A DNA stretch of 64,000 nt from Terrabacter sp040702505 (lineage in GTDB: Bacteria > Actinomycetota > Actinomycetes > Actinomycetales > Dermatophilaceae), in NCBI RefSeq assembly GCF_040702505.1, contig NZ_JBFBLC010000002.1, positions 558,001 through 622,000 on the forward strand. Reading direction: 5' to 3'. The first letter of the stretch is position 1. The number at the start of each line of letters is the position of its first letter. Of the stretch, positions 54,716 to 63,357 are shown in pieces. A program made the translations under genes and the position numbers. The notes beneath the pieces are model-generated. The model was not told the origin of the DNA, ran no database searches, and worked only from the letters and a program-made list of their open reading frames with translations.

Positions 54716-56134
54716 TCAACGCAGCGGCAGCTCGACGACAAGACGCGCGCCTCCCCGGTCGCTCGTCTCGACGTGGACGGTGCCTCCGTGGGCCGCGACG
54801 TGGCGCTGGACGATGGCCAGCCCCAGGCCGACGCCCAGCTCGCCGCTGCCGCCGGCCCGGGCGAAGCGGTCGAAGACGCGGCCTCGTTCGGCGCGGGGGA
54901 TGCCCGGACCGGCGTCGTCGACGCAGATGCGCGCGAAGTCGCCCTCCCGACGCACCGACACCGCGATGCACCCGCCCCCGTGGTGCTCGGCGTTGCCGAC
55001 GAGGTTGGCCACGACCCGCTCCAGCCGGCGCTTGTCGACGTGCCCCTCGAGGTCGGAGGAGGGGTCGACGCGGGTGACCGGTCGCCCCGCCGTGCCGTCC
55101 GCGGCCCGGCGCACGAGCTCGCCCACGTCGACGGGCTCGAGCAGCAGGTCCTCCCCCGCGTCGTGGCGGGAGATCTCCAGCAGGTCGACGACCAGCGCCC
55201 GGAACCGCTGCAGGTCGTCGGCGAGCAGGTCGACCGGCTCACGCACCGCCTCGGGCAGCAGGTCGCGCCGATTCGTGATGACCTCCATCGAGTTGAGCAT
55301 CGTGGTGAGCGGTGTACGCAGCTCGTGGCTGAGGTCGGCGGCGAAGCGGGAGTCGGCCCGCACCCGGTGCTCGAGCTCCGAGACCGTCCGGTTGAACGAC
55401 CGGGCCAGGGGGTCGAGGTCGGGATCGCCGCGCACCGCGAGCCTGGCGTCCAGCCGGCCACCGGCCACCGCCCCGGCGAGCGAGGTCAGCTCCGCGAGTG
55501 GGCGCAGCGCCACCACACCGGCCCGCCGCCCGAGCGCCACCCCGGCGAGCGAGGTGATCGCGGCGACAGCGGCCAGGCCCCAGCCCAGAGCCGTCCTCGT
55601 GTGCTCGACGTCGGTCAGGGGGAAGACCTGGAACAGGGCGTCGCCGGGGCGGCCCAGCGGCGTTCCGACCACGAGGCGCACGCCACCGTCGAGCAGCACC
55701 CGCTGCGTCGCCGTGGCCCGGGACGCCACCGCGGCCACGAGGGCGGGCGGGAGGCTGCTCGGAGCGAGTGCCGGCCGGCCGGCGTACCAGCGCCCCGAGA
55801 CGCGAACCAGCGACGCCTCGGCGTCGCTGCTCGGAAGGCCGCCGAGCAGGGAACTCGCGGGCGTCGCGCCCCTGGCGAGCCCGGTCGCGACGGCCGTCCG
55901 GTCGAGCATCGTCTCGCTCACGGCCGTGTGCTGCCGGTCCGAGAGCAGCTGGCCGGACACGACGACCCAGGCCAGCACTGCGACGAGGACGGAGACGCAC
56001 AGCGCGAGCAGGCCGAAGGTCAGCTCCAGCCTGGTGCGCAGCCCGATCGACCGCGGTGCGGGGACTGCGACGGCCCTGCGACGGGGGCGCAACCGCCGCC
56101 GGTGCGTCCTGCCCGGATCCCCGTCGGCCCGCAC
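54716..56134 (-). CDS. Sensor histidine kinase
   Basis: About 472 residues. Two membrane helices (near residues 35-60 and 165-185) frame an extracellular domain of about 110 residues, followed by HAMP and HisKA (FAADLSHELRTPLTTM) with the phosphorylated His, and a HATPase domain with NLVGNAEHHGGG, DDAGPGIP and GVGLGLAIVQRH. The signal is unknown. It starts 7 bases after the response regulator stop. The GTG at 56134 is preferred to a frame that extends into the regulator gene. Confidence 0.88.
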   Translation of the reverse strand: MRADGDPGRTHRRRLRPRRRAVAVPAPRSIGLRTRLELTFGLLALCVSVLVAVLAWVVVSGQLLSDRQHTAVSETMLDRTAVATGLARGATPASSLLGGLPSSDAEASLVRVSGRWYAGRPALAPSSLPPALVAAVASRATATQRVLLDGGVRLVVGTPLGRPGDALFQVFPLTDVEHTRTALGWGLAAVAAITSLAGVALGRRAGVVALRPLAELTSLAGAVAGGRLDARLAVRGDPDLDPLARSFNRTVSELEHRVRADSRFAADLSHELRTPLTTMLNSMEVITNRRDLLPEAVREPVDLLADDLQRFRALVVDLLEISRHDAGEDLLLEPVDVGELVRRAADGTAGRPVTRVDPSSDLEGHVDKRRLERVVANLVGNAEHHGGGCIAVSVRREGDFARICVDDAGPGIPRAERGRVFDRFARAGGSGELGVGLGLAIVQRHVAAHGGTVHVETSDRGGARLVVELPLR

Positions 56135-56141
56135 GCCGCCC

Positions 56142-56822
56142 TCATCCCGCCAGCCGGTAGCCGAGCCCCCGCGCGGTGACGACGTGTCGTGGGCTGGCGG
56201 GGTCGAGCTCGACCTTGGTCCGCAGCCGGCGGATGTGCACGTCGACGATCCTGCTGTCGCCGAAGTAGCCGTAGCCCCAGACCCGGTCGAGCAGCTGCTC
56301 ACGGCTGCAGATGCGCCCGTCGGCGCAGGCGAGCTCGACGAGCAGCCGGAACTCGGTGCGCGTCAGGTTGATGGGCTGCCCGTCCCGGCACACGACGCCG
56401 TCGTCGATCCCGATGTCGAGCTCCCCCGCGACCACATGCCGCGCCGGCCGGTCGACGAGCGGCTCGGCCCGCCGCAACAGCGCACGTATGCGTGCCGCGA
56501 GCTCCTTGGCCACGAGCGGTTTCGTCACGTAGTCGTCCGCACCCGACTCCAGCCCCGCCACGACGTCGTGGCTGTCGGTCCTGGCGGTCACCATGATGAT
56601 CGGGACGTCGCTGCCGCGCCGCACCTCCCGGCACACCGAGAAGCCGTCCCGGTCCGGCAGCATCACGTCGAGCAGCATGATGTCCGGCACCGCGGTCCTG
56701 ACGCGTTCGACGCACTGACCTCCGTCGGCCGCCTCGAGCACGGAGAACCCCTCGTCCTCCAGCGCCAGCCGCAGGACCCGTCTCACTCTCGCATCGTCCT
56801 CGACGAGGAGAACCCGCCGCAT
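56142..56822 (-). CDS. OmpR/PhoB-family response regulator
   Basis: 226 residues: a receiver with the phosphoacceptor Asp52 (LLDVMLPD) and Lys101 region (VTKPL), and a winged-helix effector with RTEFRLLVELACADG and VDVHIRRLRTKVE near the C-terminus. It resembles CseB-type regulators. First gene of the operon with the kinase and lipoprotein; TACCCT lies 6 bases before its ATG. Confidence 0.95.
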   Translation of the reverse strand: MRRVLLVEDDARVRRVLRLALEDEGFSVLEAADGGQCVERVRTAVPDIMLLDVMLPDRDGFSVCREVRRGSDVPIIMVTARTDSHDVVAGLESGADDYVTKPLVAKELAARIRALLRRAEPLVDRPARHVVAGELDIGIDDGVVCRDGQPINLTRTEFRLLVELACADGRICSREQLLDRVWGYGYFGDSRIVDVHIRRLRTKVELDPASPRHVVTARGLGYRLAG

Positions 56823-56828
56823 GACAGC

Positions 56829-56834
56829 AGGGTA
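56829..56834 (-). promoter_or_regulatory. -10 box of leaderless two-component operon
   Basis: Minus-strand TACCCT is followed by 6 bases and the ATG at 56822. Confidence 0.65.
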
Positions 56835-56980
56835 GGCACGCCGTCTGGGAGCCTGCAGGAGAAGTGCTGGGAGAGCGCCAGTCGTTGACGTTTCGTGACC
56901 TGCCGTCCTGCTGTGTGACGGGCGCTTTGCGATCTCGTGACATCCGGTCCGCGCGCGGTTCGGCCGCAGGAGGGCGTGCC

Positions 56981-57031
56981 TAGCGTGGTGACGACGGGCG
57001 CCCGAGGGGGGCCCTGGGACCGGTCGTCACC
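56981..57031 (+). promoter_or_regulatory. Promoter and 5' hairpin of the peptide-transporter operon
   Basis: TAGCGT (56981-56986) is the -10, with a weak TTCGGC 16 bases upstream. GGTGACGAC (56987-56995) and GTCGTCACC (57023-57031) form a 9-bp stem near the expected mRNA 5' end. The start codon is at 57062 after GAAGGAGAG. Confidence 0.5.
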
Positions 57032-57061
57032 CGGCCCGTCCTACGTGACGAAGGAGAGACC

Positions 57062-58876
57062 ATGCCCCTGAGGAAGTGGCCGGTGACGGCCGTCGCGGCG
57101 GTGGCTACCAGCTGCCTGGCCGTGGCGGCCTGCAACTCCGGCGGCGGCACCACCACCGGCGGGACCGGCGCAGGCGGCACCGGCAACACGGCGAACGCCG
57201 TTCGCGGCGGCACGCTGAACATGCTGGGCAGCGGCGACGTCGACTACATGGACCCGAACATCAGCTACTACTCCATCGGCTACCTGGGCCTGCGGCCCTG
57301 GAGCCGGCAGCTCTTCACCTACCCCGCGGTCGAGGGCCAGACGACCAAGTCCGTGCCCGACCTCGCCCAGTCGCTGCCCACCCAGGGAGACGGCATCAGC
57401 GCCGACGGCAAGACCTACACGATCAAGATCCGCTCGGGCGCGAAGTGGAACACCTCACCGGCCCGCCAGGTGACAGCGGCCGACATGGTCCGCGGCGTCA
57501 AGCGCACCTGCAACCCGGTGCAGCCCTTCGGCGGCCTGCCCGACTACCTCGACCTGATCCAGGGTCTGTCGACCTTCTGCGACGGCTTCGCCAAGGTCGG
57601 CAAGACGCCCGCGGCGATCGCCTCCTACCTCGAGAACACCCCGTTGCCCGGTGTCGTCGCCAAGGACGACCTCACGGTCGTCTTCACGCTGAACCACCCC
57701 GCCAGCTTCTTCACCGACATGCTGACCCTGCCGGCCTTCTCGCCCGCACCGAAGGAGTACGACACCTACCTGCCGGCCAGCCCGGAGCTGGCGCAGCACA
57801 CGCTGTCGGACGGGCCCTACCAGATCCAGAGCTACTCGCCGACGAAGAACATCACCTTCGTGCGCAACGCGGCCTGGGACGCGGCCTCGGACCCGGTGCG
57901 CAAGGCCTACGTCGACAAGATCGTCATCAACGAGACGGTGACCCAGGACTCCACGCAACAGCAGCTGCAGACCGGCACGCCCAGCGCCGACATGGAGTGG
58001 GACAACTTCCCGCCGCCGTCGCAGCTGCCGGGGCTCATCGCCAAGAAGGACCCGAACCTGACGATCGGCCCGTCGGCGTCGTCGAACCCGTACATCGTGT
58101 TCAACACCGTCTCGCCCAACAACAACAAGGCGATGGCCAACCTCAAGGTGCGCCAGGCCCTCTCGTACGCGCTCAACCGGACGAACATCATCCAGGTCCT
58201 GGGCGGCCCGAACCTCAACGACACGCTGAGCCACGTGCTCCCCTCCAACATCGTCGGCGGTGAGCAGAACTTCGACCTCTACCCCTACGACCCGAACAAG
58301 GCCAAGCAGATGCTGTCCGAGGCGGGCTTCCCCAACGGGCTGACGCTCAAGATGCTGTACCGCAACTCCTCGGAGGGCAGCAGCAAGACGTTCCAGACGG
58401 CCCAGCAGGACCTCTCGAAGGCCGGCATCACCGTCCAGGGCGTCCCGTCCCCGAACGCGGACTTCTACACCAAGTACCTCCAGGTGCCGACGGTCGCCAA
58501 GCGCGGCGTGTGGGACATGGCGGTGGCCGGGTGGGGTGCCGACTGGTACGGCAACGCCGCCGTGTCGTTCTTCAACCCGCTCTTCAGCGGTCCGCCGTCG
58601 TTCCCGCCCAGCGGGAGCAACTTCGGCCTTTACAACGACGCGACCACGAACTCGATGATCACCCAGGGCGTCACCGCCCCGACGACCCAGGCCGCAGCGA
58701 CCCAGTGGGCGCAGACCGACCGGAAGGTCATGGGTGACGCGCCGTTCTTCCCGATCACCAACCCGAAGCAGGCCAACTACCACGCCAGCCAGGTCCAGAA
58801 CGCGATCTACGTCCCCGCGATGCAGAACTACGACCCGACCAACGTGTGGCTCACGGCCGACAAGCAGGGCGGCTGA
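57062..58876 (+). CDS. ABC transporter substrate-binding lipoprotein, family 5 (peptide/opine type)
   Basis: 604 residues. The signal peptide ends in a lipobox (LAVAAC), followed by a Gly/Thr-rich linker of about 25 residues, then a family-5 solute-binding fold: GDVDYMDPNISYYSIGYLGL, VRQALSYALNRTNII near residue 365 and KQMLSEAGFPNGLTL. It captures oligopeptides or similar ligands outside the membrane and presents them to the permeases encoded downstream. GAAGGAGAG lies before the ATG. A long hairpin separates it from the ATPase genes. Confidence 0.93.
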   Translation: MPLRKWPVTAVAAVATSCLAVAACNSGGGTTTGGTGAGGTGNTANAVRGGTLNMLGSGDVDYMDPNISYYSIGYLGLRPWSRQLFTYPAVEGQTTKSVPDLAQSLPTQGDGISADGKTYTIKIRSGAKWNTSPARQVTAADMVRGVKRTCNPVQPFGGLPDYLDLIQGLSTFCDGFAKVGKTPAAIASYLENTPLPGVVAKDDLTVVFTLNHPASFFTDMLTLPAFSPAPKEYDTYLPASPELAQHTLSDGPYQIQSYSPTKNITFVRNAAWDAASDPVRKAYVDKIVINETVTQDSTQQQLQTGTPSADMEWDNFPPPSQLPGLIAKKDPNLTIGPSASSNPYIVFNTVSPNNNKAMANLKVRQALSYALNRTNIIQVLGGPNLNDTLSHVLPSNIVGGEQNFDLYPYDPNKAKQMLSEAGFPNGLTLKMLYRNSSEGSSKTFQTAQQDLSKAGITVQGVPSPNADFYTKYLQVPTVAKRGVWDMAVAGWGADWYGNAAVSFFNPLFSGPPSFPPSGSNFGLYNDATTNSMITQGVTAPTTQAAATQWAQTDRKVMGDAPFFPITNPKQANYHASQVQNAIYVPAMQNYDPTNVWLTADKQGG

Positions 58877-58911
58877 CCATCCGGCGCCGTGCCGCCCGCC
58901 CCTCCGCCACA

Positions 58912-58944
58912 CCTCCCGTGGACCCGCTCCCGGTCCACGGGAGG
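58912..58944 (+). terminator. Intra-operon hairpin (attenuator or processing site) after the binding-protein gene
   Basis: CCTCCCGTGGACC (58912-58924) pairs perfectly with GGTCCACGGGAGG (58932-58944) around a 7-base loop. Between a binding-protein gene and its transporter genes such hairpins usually lower downstream expression or protect the upstream mRNA. Confidence 0.7.
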
Positions 58945-59006
58945 GCGTGGCGGACTTCCCTGCCGCCGCGCAGTCGCCGACGGCCCACTCGATGGAAGGC
59001 GATCCG

Positions 59007-60038
59007 ATGGCCCTGCTCGAGGTGCGTGACCTCTCCGTCTCGTTCACGACTCCCGACGGCGTCGTCCAGGCCGTGCGCAGCCTGTCGTTCGAGGTGGAGC
59101 GGGGCACGACGCTCGCCATCGTCGGGGAGTCCGGCTCCGGCAAGAGCGTCGCGACGCAGACGATCACCGGCCTCACCCGCGGTGCGCGGGTGTCGGGCTC
59201 GGCCCGCTTCGACGGCATCGAGCTGATCGGCGCGTCGACCAAGACCCTGCAGGGGATCCGCGGCGCGCGGATCGGGATGATCTTCCAAGACCCGCTCTCG
59301 AGCCTGCACCCCTACTACACCGTGGGGTGGCAGATCGTGGAGATGATCAAGGCCCACCGGCCCGAGACCGCGACGGCCACTGCGCGGGCCCGGGCCGCCG
59401 AGCTGCTCGGGCTCGTCGGCATCCCGGGCGCCGCCGGGCGCCTGGACGACTACCCCCACCAGTTCTCCGGCGGCATGCGCCAGCGCGTCATGATCGCCAT
59501 GGCGATGGCCCTCGACCCCGCCCTGCTCATCGCCGACGAGCCGACGACGGCGCTCGACGTCACCGTCCAGGCACAGGTGCTGGGCGTCATGCAGCGGCTG
59601 CAGGAGGAGTTCGGCACGGCGATCGTGCTGATCACCCACGACCTCGGCGTCGTGGCCCAGATGTCCGACGACGTCGTCGTGATGTATGCCGGCCGGGCGA
59701 TGGAGCGCGCGCCGCGCCGCACCATCTTCTACCTCCCCCACAACCCCTACACGCGCGGGCTGCTCGCGTCGCTGCCCGCCCAGGGCGGCGCCCGCACCCG
59801 GCTGACCCCCATCGCCGGCACCCCGCCGTCGCTCATCGACCCACCTGAGCAGTGCCCGTTCGCCCCTCGGTGCCCGGACGTGTTCGACCACTGCCGGCAG
59901 GAGGTGCCGCGGCTCGATCCCGTGGACCGGGACCCACGGCATACGTCGGCGTGCTTCCTGCCCAAGGACGGCGCCTCGCTGCGCCCGGTCCCGGGCACCG
60001 CCACCCCCTCCGACGAGCGTGAGGAGGAGCCGGCATGA
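59007..60038 (+). CDS. Peptide ABC transporter ATP-binding protein (OppD/DppD-like)
   Basis: 343 residues. Walker A GESGSGKS near residue 40, signature SGGMRQR, Walker B LLIADEPTTALDVT, and the C-terminal oligopeptide-type extension with cysteine-bearing PPEQCPFAPRCPDVFDHC. It powers import with the OppF-like partner. ATG 59007 is preferred, with GGAAGG 7 bases in front; an ATG at 58992 is also in frame. It overlaps the next gene by ATGA. Confidence 0.93.
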   Translation: MALLEVRDLSVSFTTPDGVVQAVRSLSFEVERGTTLAIVGESGSGKSVATQTITGLTRGARVSGSARFDGIELIGASTKTLQGIRGARIGMIFQDPLSSLHPYYTVGWQIVEMIKAHRPETATATARARAAELLGLVGIPGAAGRLDDYPHQFSGGMRQRVMIAMAMALDPALLIADEPTTALDVTVQAQVLGVMQRLQEEFGTAIVLITHDLGVVAQMSDDVVVMYAGRAMERAPRRTIFYLPHNPYTRGLLASLPAQGGARTRLTPIAGTPPSLIDPPEQCPFAPRCPDVFDHCRQEVPRLDPVDRDPRHTSACFLPKDGASLRPVPGTATPSDEREEEPA

Positions 60039-61201
60039 GCGCCGACCCCGAGGCCACCGAGCGCGCCACGGCGCCGACATCGGGAGCGCCGCTCCTGCAG
60101 GCCGAGCACGTCACGAAGACCTTCCCGGTGGGCTCCAGCTCGTTCTGGCGCCGCGGCGACGTATTGGTCCACGCCGTCGAGGACGTGTCGCTGGAGATCC
60201 GCGCCGGCGAGACCCTCGGCCTCGTCGGTGAGACCGGCTGCGGCAAGTCCACGCTGGCGCGCTGCATCGCCCGCCTCTACGACGTGACGTCCGGGACCAT
60301 CACCTTCGACGGCCGCAACATCACCTCCCTCAGCCGGCGGGACCTGCGCGCCGTGCGCCGCCAGGTGCAGGTGATCTTCCAGGACCCCTACGGCTCGCTC
60401 AACCCGCGCCGTCGCGTCGGCTCGATCATCGGTGACCCCTTCGTCATCCACGGCCTCGGCAGCGGCCGCGAGGTCAAGCAGAAGGTGCAGGAGCTGATGG
60501 AGCGCGTCGGGCTCAACCCCGAGCACTACAACCGTTTCCCGGCCGAGTTCTCCGGTGGGCAGCGCCAGCGCATCGGGGTGGCGCGCTCCCTCGCCCTGCA
60601 GCCACGGCTGCTCATCTGCGACGAGCCGGTCTCGGCGCTGGACGTCTCGATCCAAGCCCAGATCATCAACCTGCTCATCGACCTGCAGAAGGACTTCGGC
60701 CTGACCTACCTCTTCATCTCCCACGACCTGTCCGTCGTGCGCCACGTCAGCGACCGCGTCGCCGTGATGTACCTCGGCCAGCTCGTGGAGATCGCGCCCA
60801 CCGAGGACCTGTTCAGCACGGCACGGCACCCGTACACCCGCGCGCTGCTGTCGGCCCTGCCCGTCCCCGACCCCGACGTGGCGGACAGCCGCCGGCAGAC
60901 GATCCTCGTGGGGGACCTCCCGTCCCCCACCGACCCGCCCTCCGGGTGCCGCTTCCACACCCGCTGCCCGCGCGCCCAGGAGGACTGCTCGGCCGCCGCC
61001 CCGCCCCTGGAGCCGGTCTTCGGCGACCGTGCCGACCACCGGACCGCCTGCTTCCACCCCCTGGCCGCCGGCGAGGAGCTCACCTCCGACCCGGCGCTCG
61101 CGCCGCTGACCCCAGAGGCCTCGGGAGCCGGCAGCCCAGCGGGCCCATCGAGCCCAGCCGTGAGCCCACACCAGACCGACGAAGGAGGCGAGCGACCGTG
61201 A
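60035..61201 (+). CDS. Peptide ABC transporter ATP-binding protein (OppF/DppF-like)
   Basis: 388 residues. Walker A GETGCGKST near residue 70, Q-loop VIFQDPYGSLNPRR, signature SGGQRQR and Walker B LLICDEPVSALDVS, plus the oligopeptide-type C-terminal CRFHTRCP region. The last about 40 residues are a Gly/Ser/Pro-rich tail. Its start overlaps the preceding stop, and its stop overlaps the next gene's GTG. Confidence 0.93.
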   Translation: MSADPEATERATAPTSGAPLLQAEHVTKTFPVGSSSFWRRGDVLVHAVEDVSLEIRAGETLGLVGETGCGKSTLARCIARLYDVTSGTITFDGRNITSLSRRDLRAVRRQVQVIFQDPYGSLNPRRRVGSIIGDPFVIHGLGSGREVKQKVQELMERVGLNPEHYNRFPAEFSGGQRQRIGVARSLALQPRLLICDEPVSALDVSIQAQIINLLIDLQKDFGLTYLFISHDLSVVRHVSDRVAVMYLGQLVEIAPTEDLFSTARHPYTRALLSALPVPDPDVADSRRQTILVGDLPSPTDPPSGCRFHTRCPRAQEDCSAAAPPLEPVFGDRADHRTACFHPLAAGEELTSDPALAPLTPEASGAGSPAGPSSPAVSPHQTDEGGERP

Positions 61202-62256
61202 GCGGGATCCTTCCCACCTCCACCTCGAGCGAGGGCGTCGAGCCCGAACCGGCCGAGGGTGGGGCGGCCGCGCCGGAGGGCGCGCGACGCGCGATCGAGG
61301 GCCGCAGCCCGTGGCTGCTGGCGTGGCAGCGCCTGCGACGCGACCGGGTGGCGATGATCTCCCTGGTCGTCATCGTCCTCATCGTGCTGATGGCCGTCTT
61401 CGCGCCGCTGACCACGGCGATCACGGGCCACCCGGTCAACGAGCAGTACCGCCAGACCGGCCTGACGCCCGACGGGCTGCCCACTCCCCCGTCGGGCGAG
61501 TTCTGGCTGGGGACGGACGACCTGGGCCGTGACATCTTCGTGCGCATCGCCTACGGCGCGCGCATCTCGCTGCTCGTCGGCGTCGTCGCCACGGCCCTGA
61601 CGGTGGTCATCGGGGTCATCGTCGGGCTCGCCGCCGGCTTCCTCGGCGGGGTCGTCGACACCGTGCTCGCGCGCCTCATCGACGTCGTGCTCTCGGTGCC
61701 GTTCATCCTCGTGGCCGTGGCCCTGGTGTCCATCACCGGCCCCAGCCTGCTCGTGACGGTGCTGGTCATCGGCTTCTTCAGCTGGGCGTCGGTCGCCCGC
61801 ATCGTGCGGGGGCAGGTGCTGTCCCTCAGAGAACGCGAGTTCGTCGAGGCCGCCAGGTCGCTCGGCGCCTCGGACAGCCGGATCATGTTCGTCGACATCC
61901 TGCCCAACGTGCTCGCGCCCGTCATCGTCTACGCGTCGCTGCTCATCCCGGTCGTCATCGTCGTGGAGGCGACCCTGAGCTTCCTCGGCCTGGGCCTGCC
62001 GCCGCCCACCGCCGACTGGGGCGGCATGATCAGCGAGTCGCAGAACTACTACACGGTCGCCTGGTGGTTCGTCGTCTTCCCCGGCACCGCACTGCTGGTG
62101 ACGACGCTCGCCTTCAACCTCTTCGGCGACGGGGTGCGTGACGCGTTCGACCCCCGCGCCGACCGCATCATGGCCGAGGTCTCGGCTGTCACGGTCGAGC
62201 CGCTCGCGGACGTCGATGCCGTCGAGTCGGTCCCGACCATCGAGACCCGGGACTAG
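61198..62256 (+). CDS. Peptide ABC transporter permease (OppC/DppC-like)
   Basis: 352 residues. An acidic 40-residue head, then six membrane helices; GEFWLGTDDLGRDIFVRIAYG and the EAA loop EFVEAARSLGASDSRIMFVDILPN are typical of the C-type permease. GAAGGAGG lies before the GTG at 61198. The order ATPase-ATPase-C-B differs from the usual B-C-D-F order. Confidence 0.93.
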   Translation: MSGILPTSTSSEGVEPEPAEGGAAAPEGARRAIEGRSPWLLAWQRLRRDRVAMISLVVIVLIVLMAVFAPLTTAITGHPVNEQYRQTGLTPDGLPTPPSGEFWLGTDDLGRDIFVRIAYGARISLLVGVVATALTVVIGVIVGLAAGFLGGVVDTVLARLIDVVLSVPFILVAVALVSITGPSLLVTVLVIGFFSWASVARIVRGQVLSLREREFVEAARSLGASDSRIMFVDILPNVLAPVIVYASLLIPVVIVVEATLSFLGLGLPPPTADWGGMISESQNYYTVAWWFVVFPGTALLVTTLAFNLFGDGVRDAFDPRADRIMAEVSAVTVEPLADVDAVESVPTIETRD

Positions 62257-62264
62257 GAGGAGTC

Positions 62265-63224
62265 ATGGCCCGGTTCCTCGTGCGCCGCATCGCCCTCGGC
62301 GTGCTCGTCCTGTGGCTCATCACCGTCGCGGTGTTCGCGCTCTTCTTCGTCGCCCCCAACGACGTGGCACGGACCCTCGCGGGGCGGCAGGCCACCCCCG
62401 AGACGGTGGCCCTCATCTCGCACCGCCTCGGCCTGGACCAGCCCGTGTGGAAGCAGTACACGGACTTCCTCTGGAAGGCGCTGCACGGCGACCTCGGCTA
62501 CGACTACTACCACCAGGTCCCCGTCACCGAGATCATCGGCGCCGCCCTCCCGATCACCATCTCCGTCGTGATCGGGGGCGCCATCATCTGGATGGTCCTG
62601 GGCCTGACCAACGGGGTGCTGTCCGCGATCCACCCCCGATCGTTCACCGACCGGTCGCTGACGGCGTTCAGCCTCTTCTTCTACTCGATGCCGACCTTCC
62701 TGCTCGGCCTGCTGCTGCTCTACTTCTTCTACTTCCGCCTGACCCTCGCAGGCATCGCGATCTTCCCGCCGGGCGGCTACGCGCCGCTCACCGACGGCTT
62801 CGGAACGTGGTTCCAGCACATGGTCCTGCCGTGGTTCACCCTCGCGCTCGTCTCCGCGGCGACCTACACCCGCCTCACCCGGGCCTCCATGCTCGACGTC
62901 CTGGGTGAGGACTACGTGCGCACCGCGCGGTCCAAGGGCATCGGTGAGCGACGGGTGATCCTGCGGCACGGCCTGCGCGCGGCTCTGACGCCGGTCGTGA
63001 CGCAGTTCGGCATCGACGTCGGCGCCCTCCTCGGCGGGGTCGTGGTCACCGAGACGGTCTTCTCGCTGCCGGGGCTCGGCAAGACGGCGATCGACGCGAT
63101 CAACCAGCAGGACCTGCCGGTCATCATCGGGATCGTGCTCTTCGCCTCGGCGGCCGTCGTGGTGGCCAACATCGTCGTCGACGTCGTCTACGCCGTGCTG
63201 GACCCCCGCGTACGCCTGCACTGA
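62265..63224 (+). CDS. Peptide ABC transporter permease (OppB/DppB-like)
   Basis: 319 residues with six membrane helices. RRIALGVLVLWLITVAVFAL at the N-terminus and the EAA loop DYVRTARSKGIGERRVILRHGLR near residue 220 are typical; VVVTETVFSLPGLGKTAIDAI follows. GGAGGAG lies before the ATG, 8 bases after the OppC-like stop. It completes the five-gene operon with the binding protein, two ATPases and the C-type permease. Confidence 0.93.
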   Translation: MARFLVRRIALGVLVLWLITVAVFALFFVAPNDVARTLAGRQATPETVALISHRLGLDQPVWKQYTDFLWKALHGDLGYDYYHQVPVTEIIGAALPITISVVIGGAIIWMVLGLTNGVLSAIHPRSFTDRSLTAFSLFFYSMPTFLLGLLLLYFFYFRLTLAGIAIFPPGGYAPLTDGFGTWFQHMVLPWFTLALVSAATYTRLTRASMLDVLGEDYVRTARSKGIGERRVILRHGLRAALTPVVTQFGIDVGALLGGVVVTETVFSLPGLGKTAIDAINQQDLPVIIGIVLFASAAVVVANIVVDVVYAVLDPRVRLH

Positions 63225-63272
63225 CTCCTCGCTGACCCCGCTGACCCTGCGCTGAGCCCGCTCGGGCACCGG

Positions 63273-63294
63273 CCGGCGGGCGCCGCCCAGCCGG
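63273..63294 (+). terminator. Weak hairpin after the peptide-transporter operon
   Basis: CCGGC-GGGC (63273-63281) pairs with GCCC-A-GCCGG (63285-63294) with a bulged A and a 3-base loop, so it is less certain than other terminators here. Confidence 0.45.
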
Positions 63295-63357
63295 GGCTGC
63301 CACAATGGCGCCGTCCCCTCATGCCCTGTGCCTCCACCACCTCTGCATTGGACGGAA

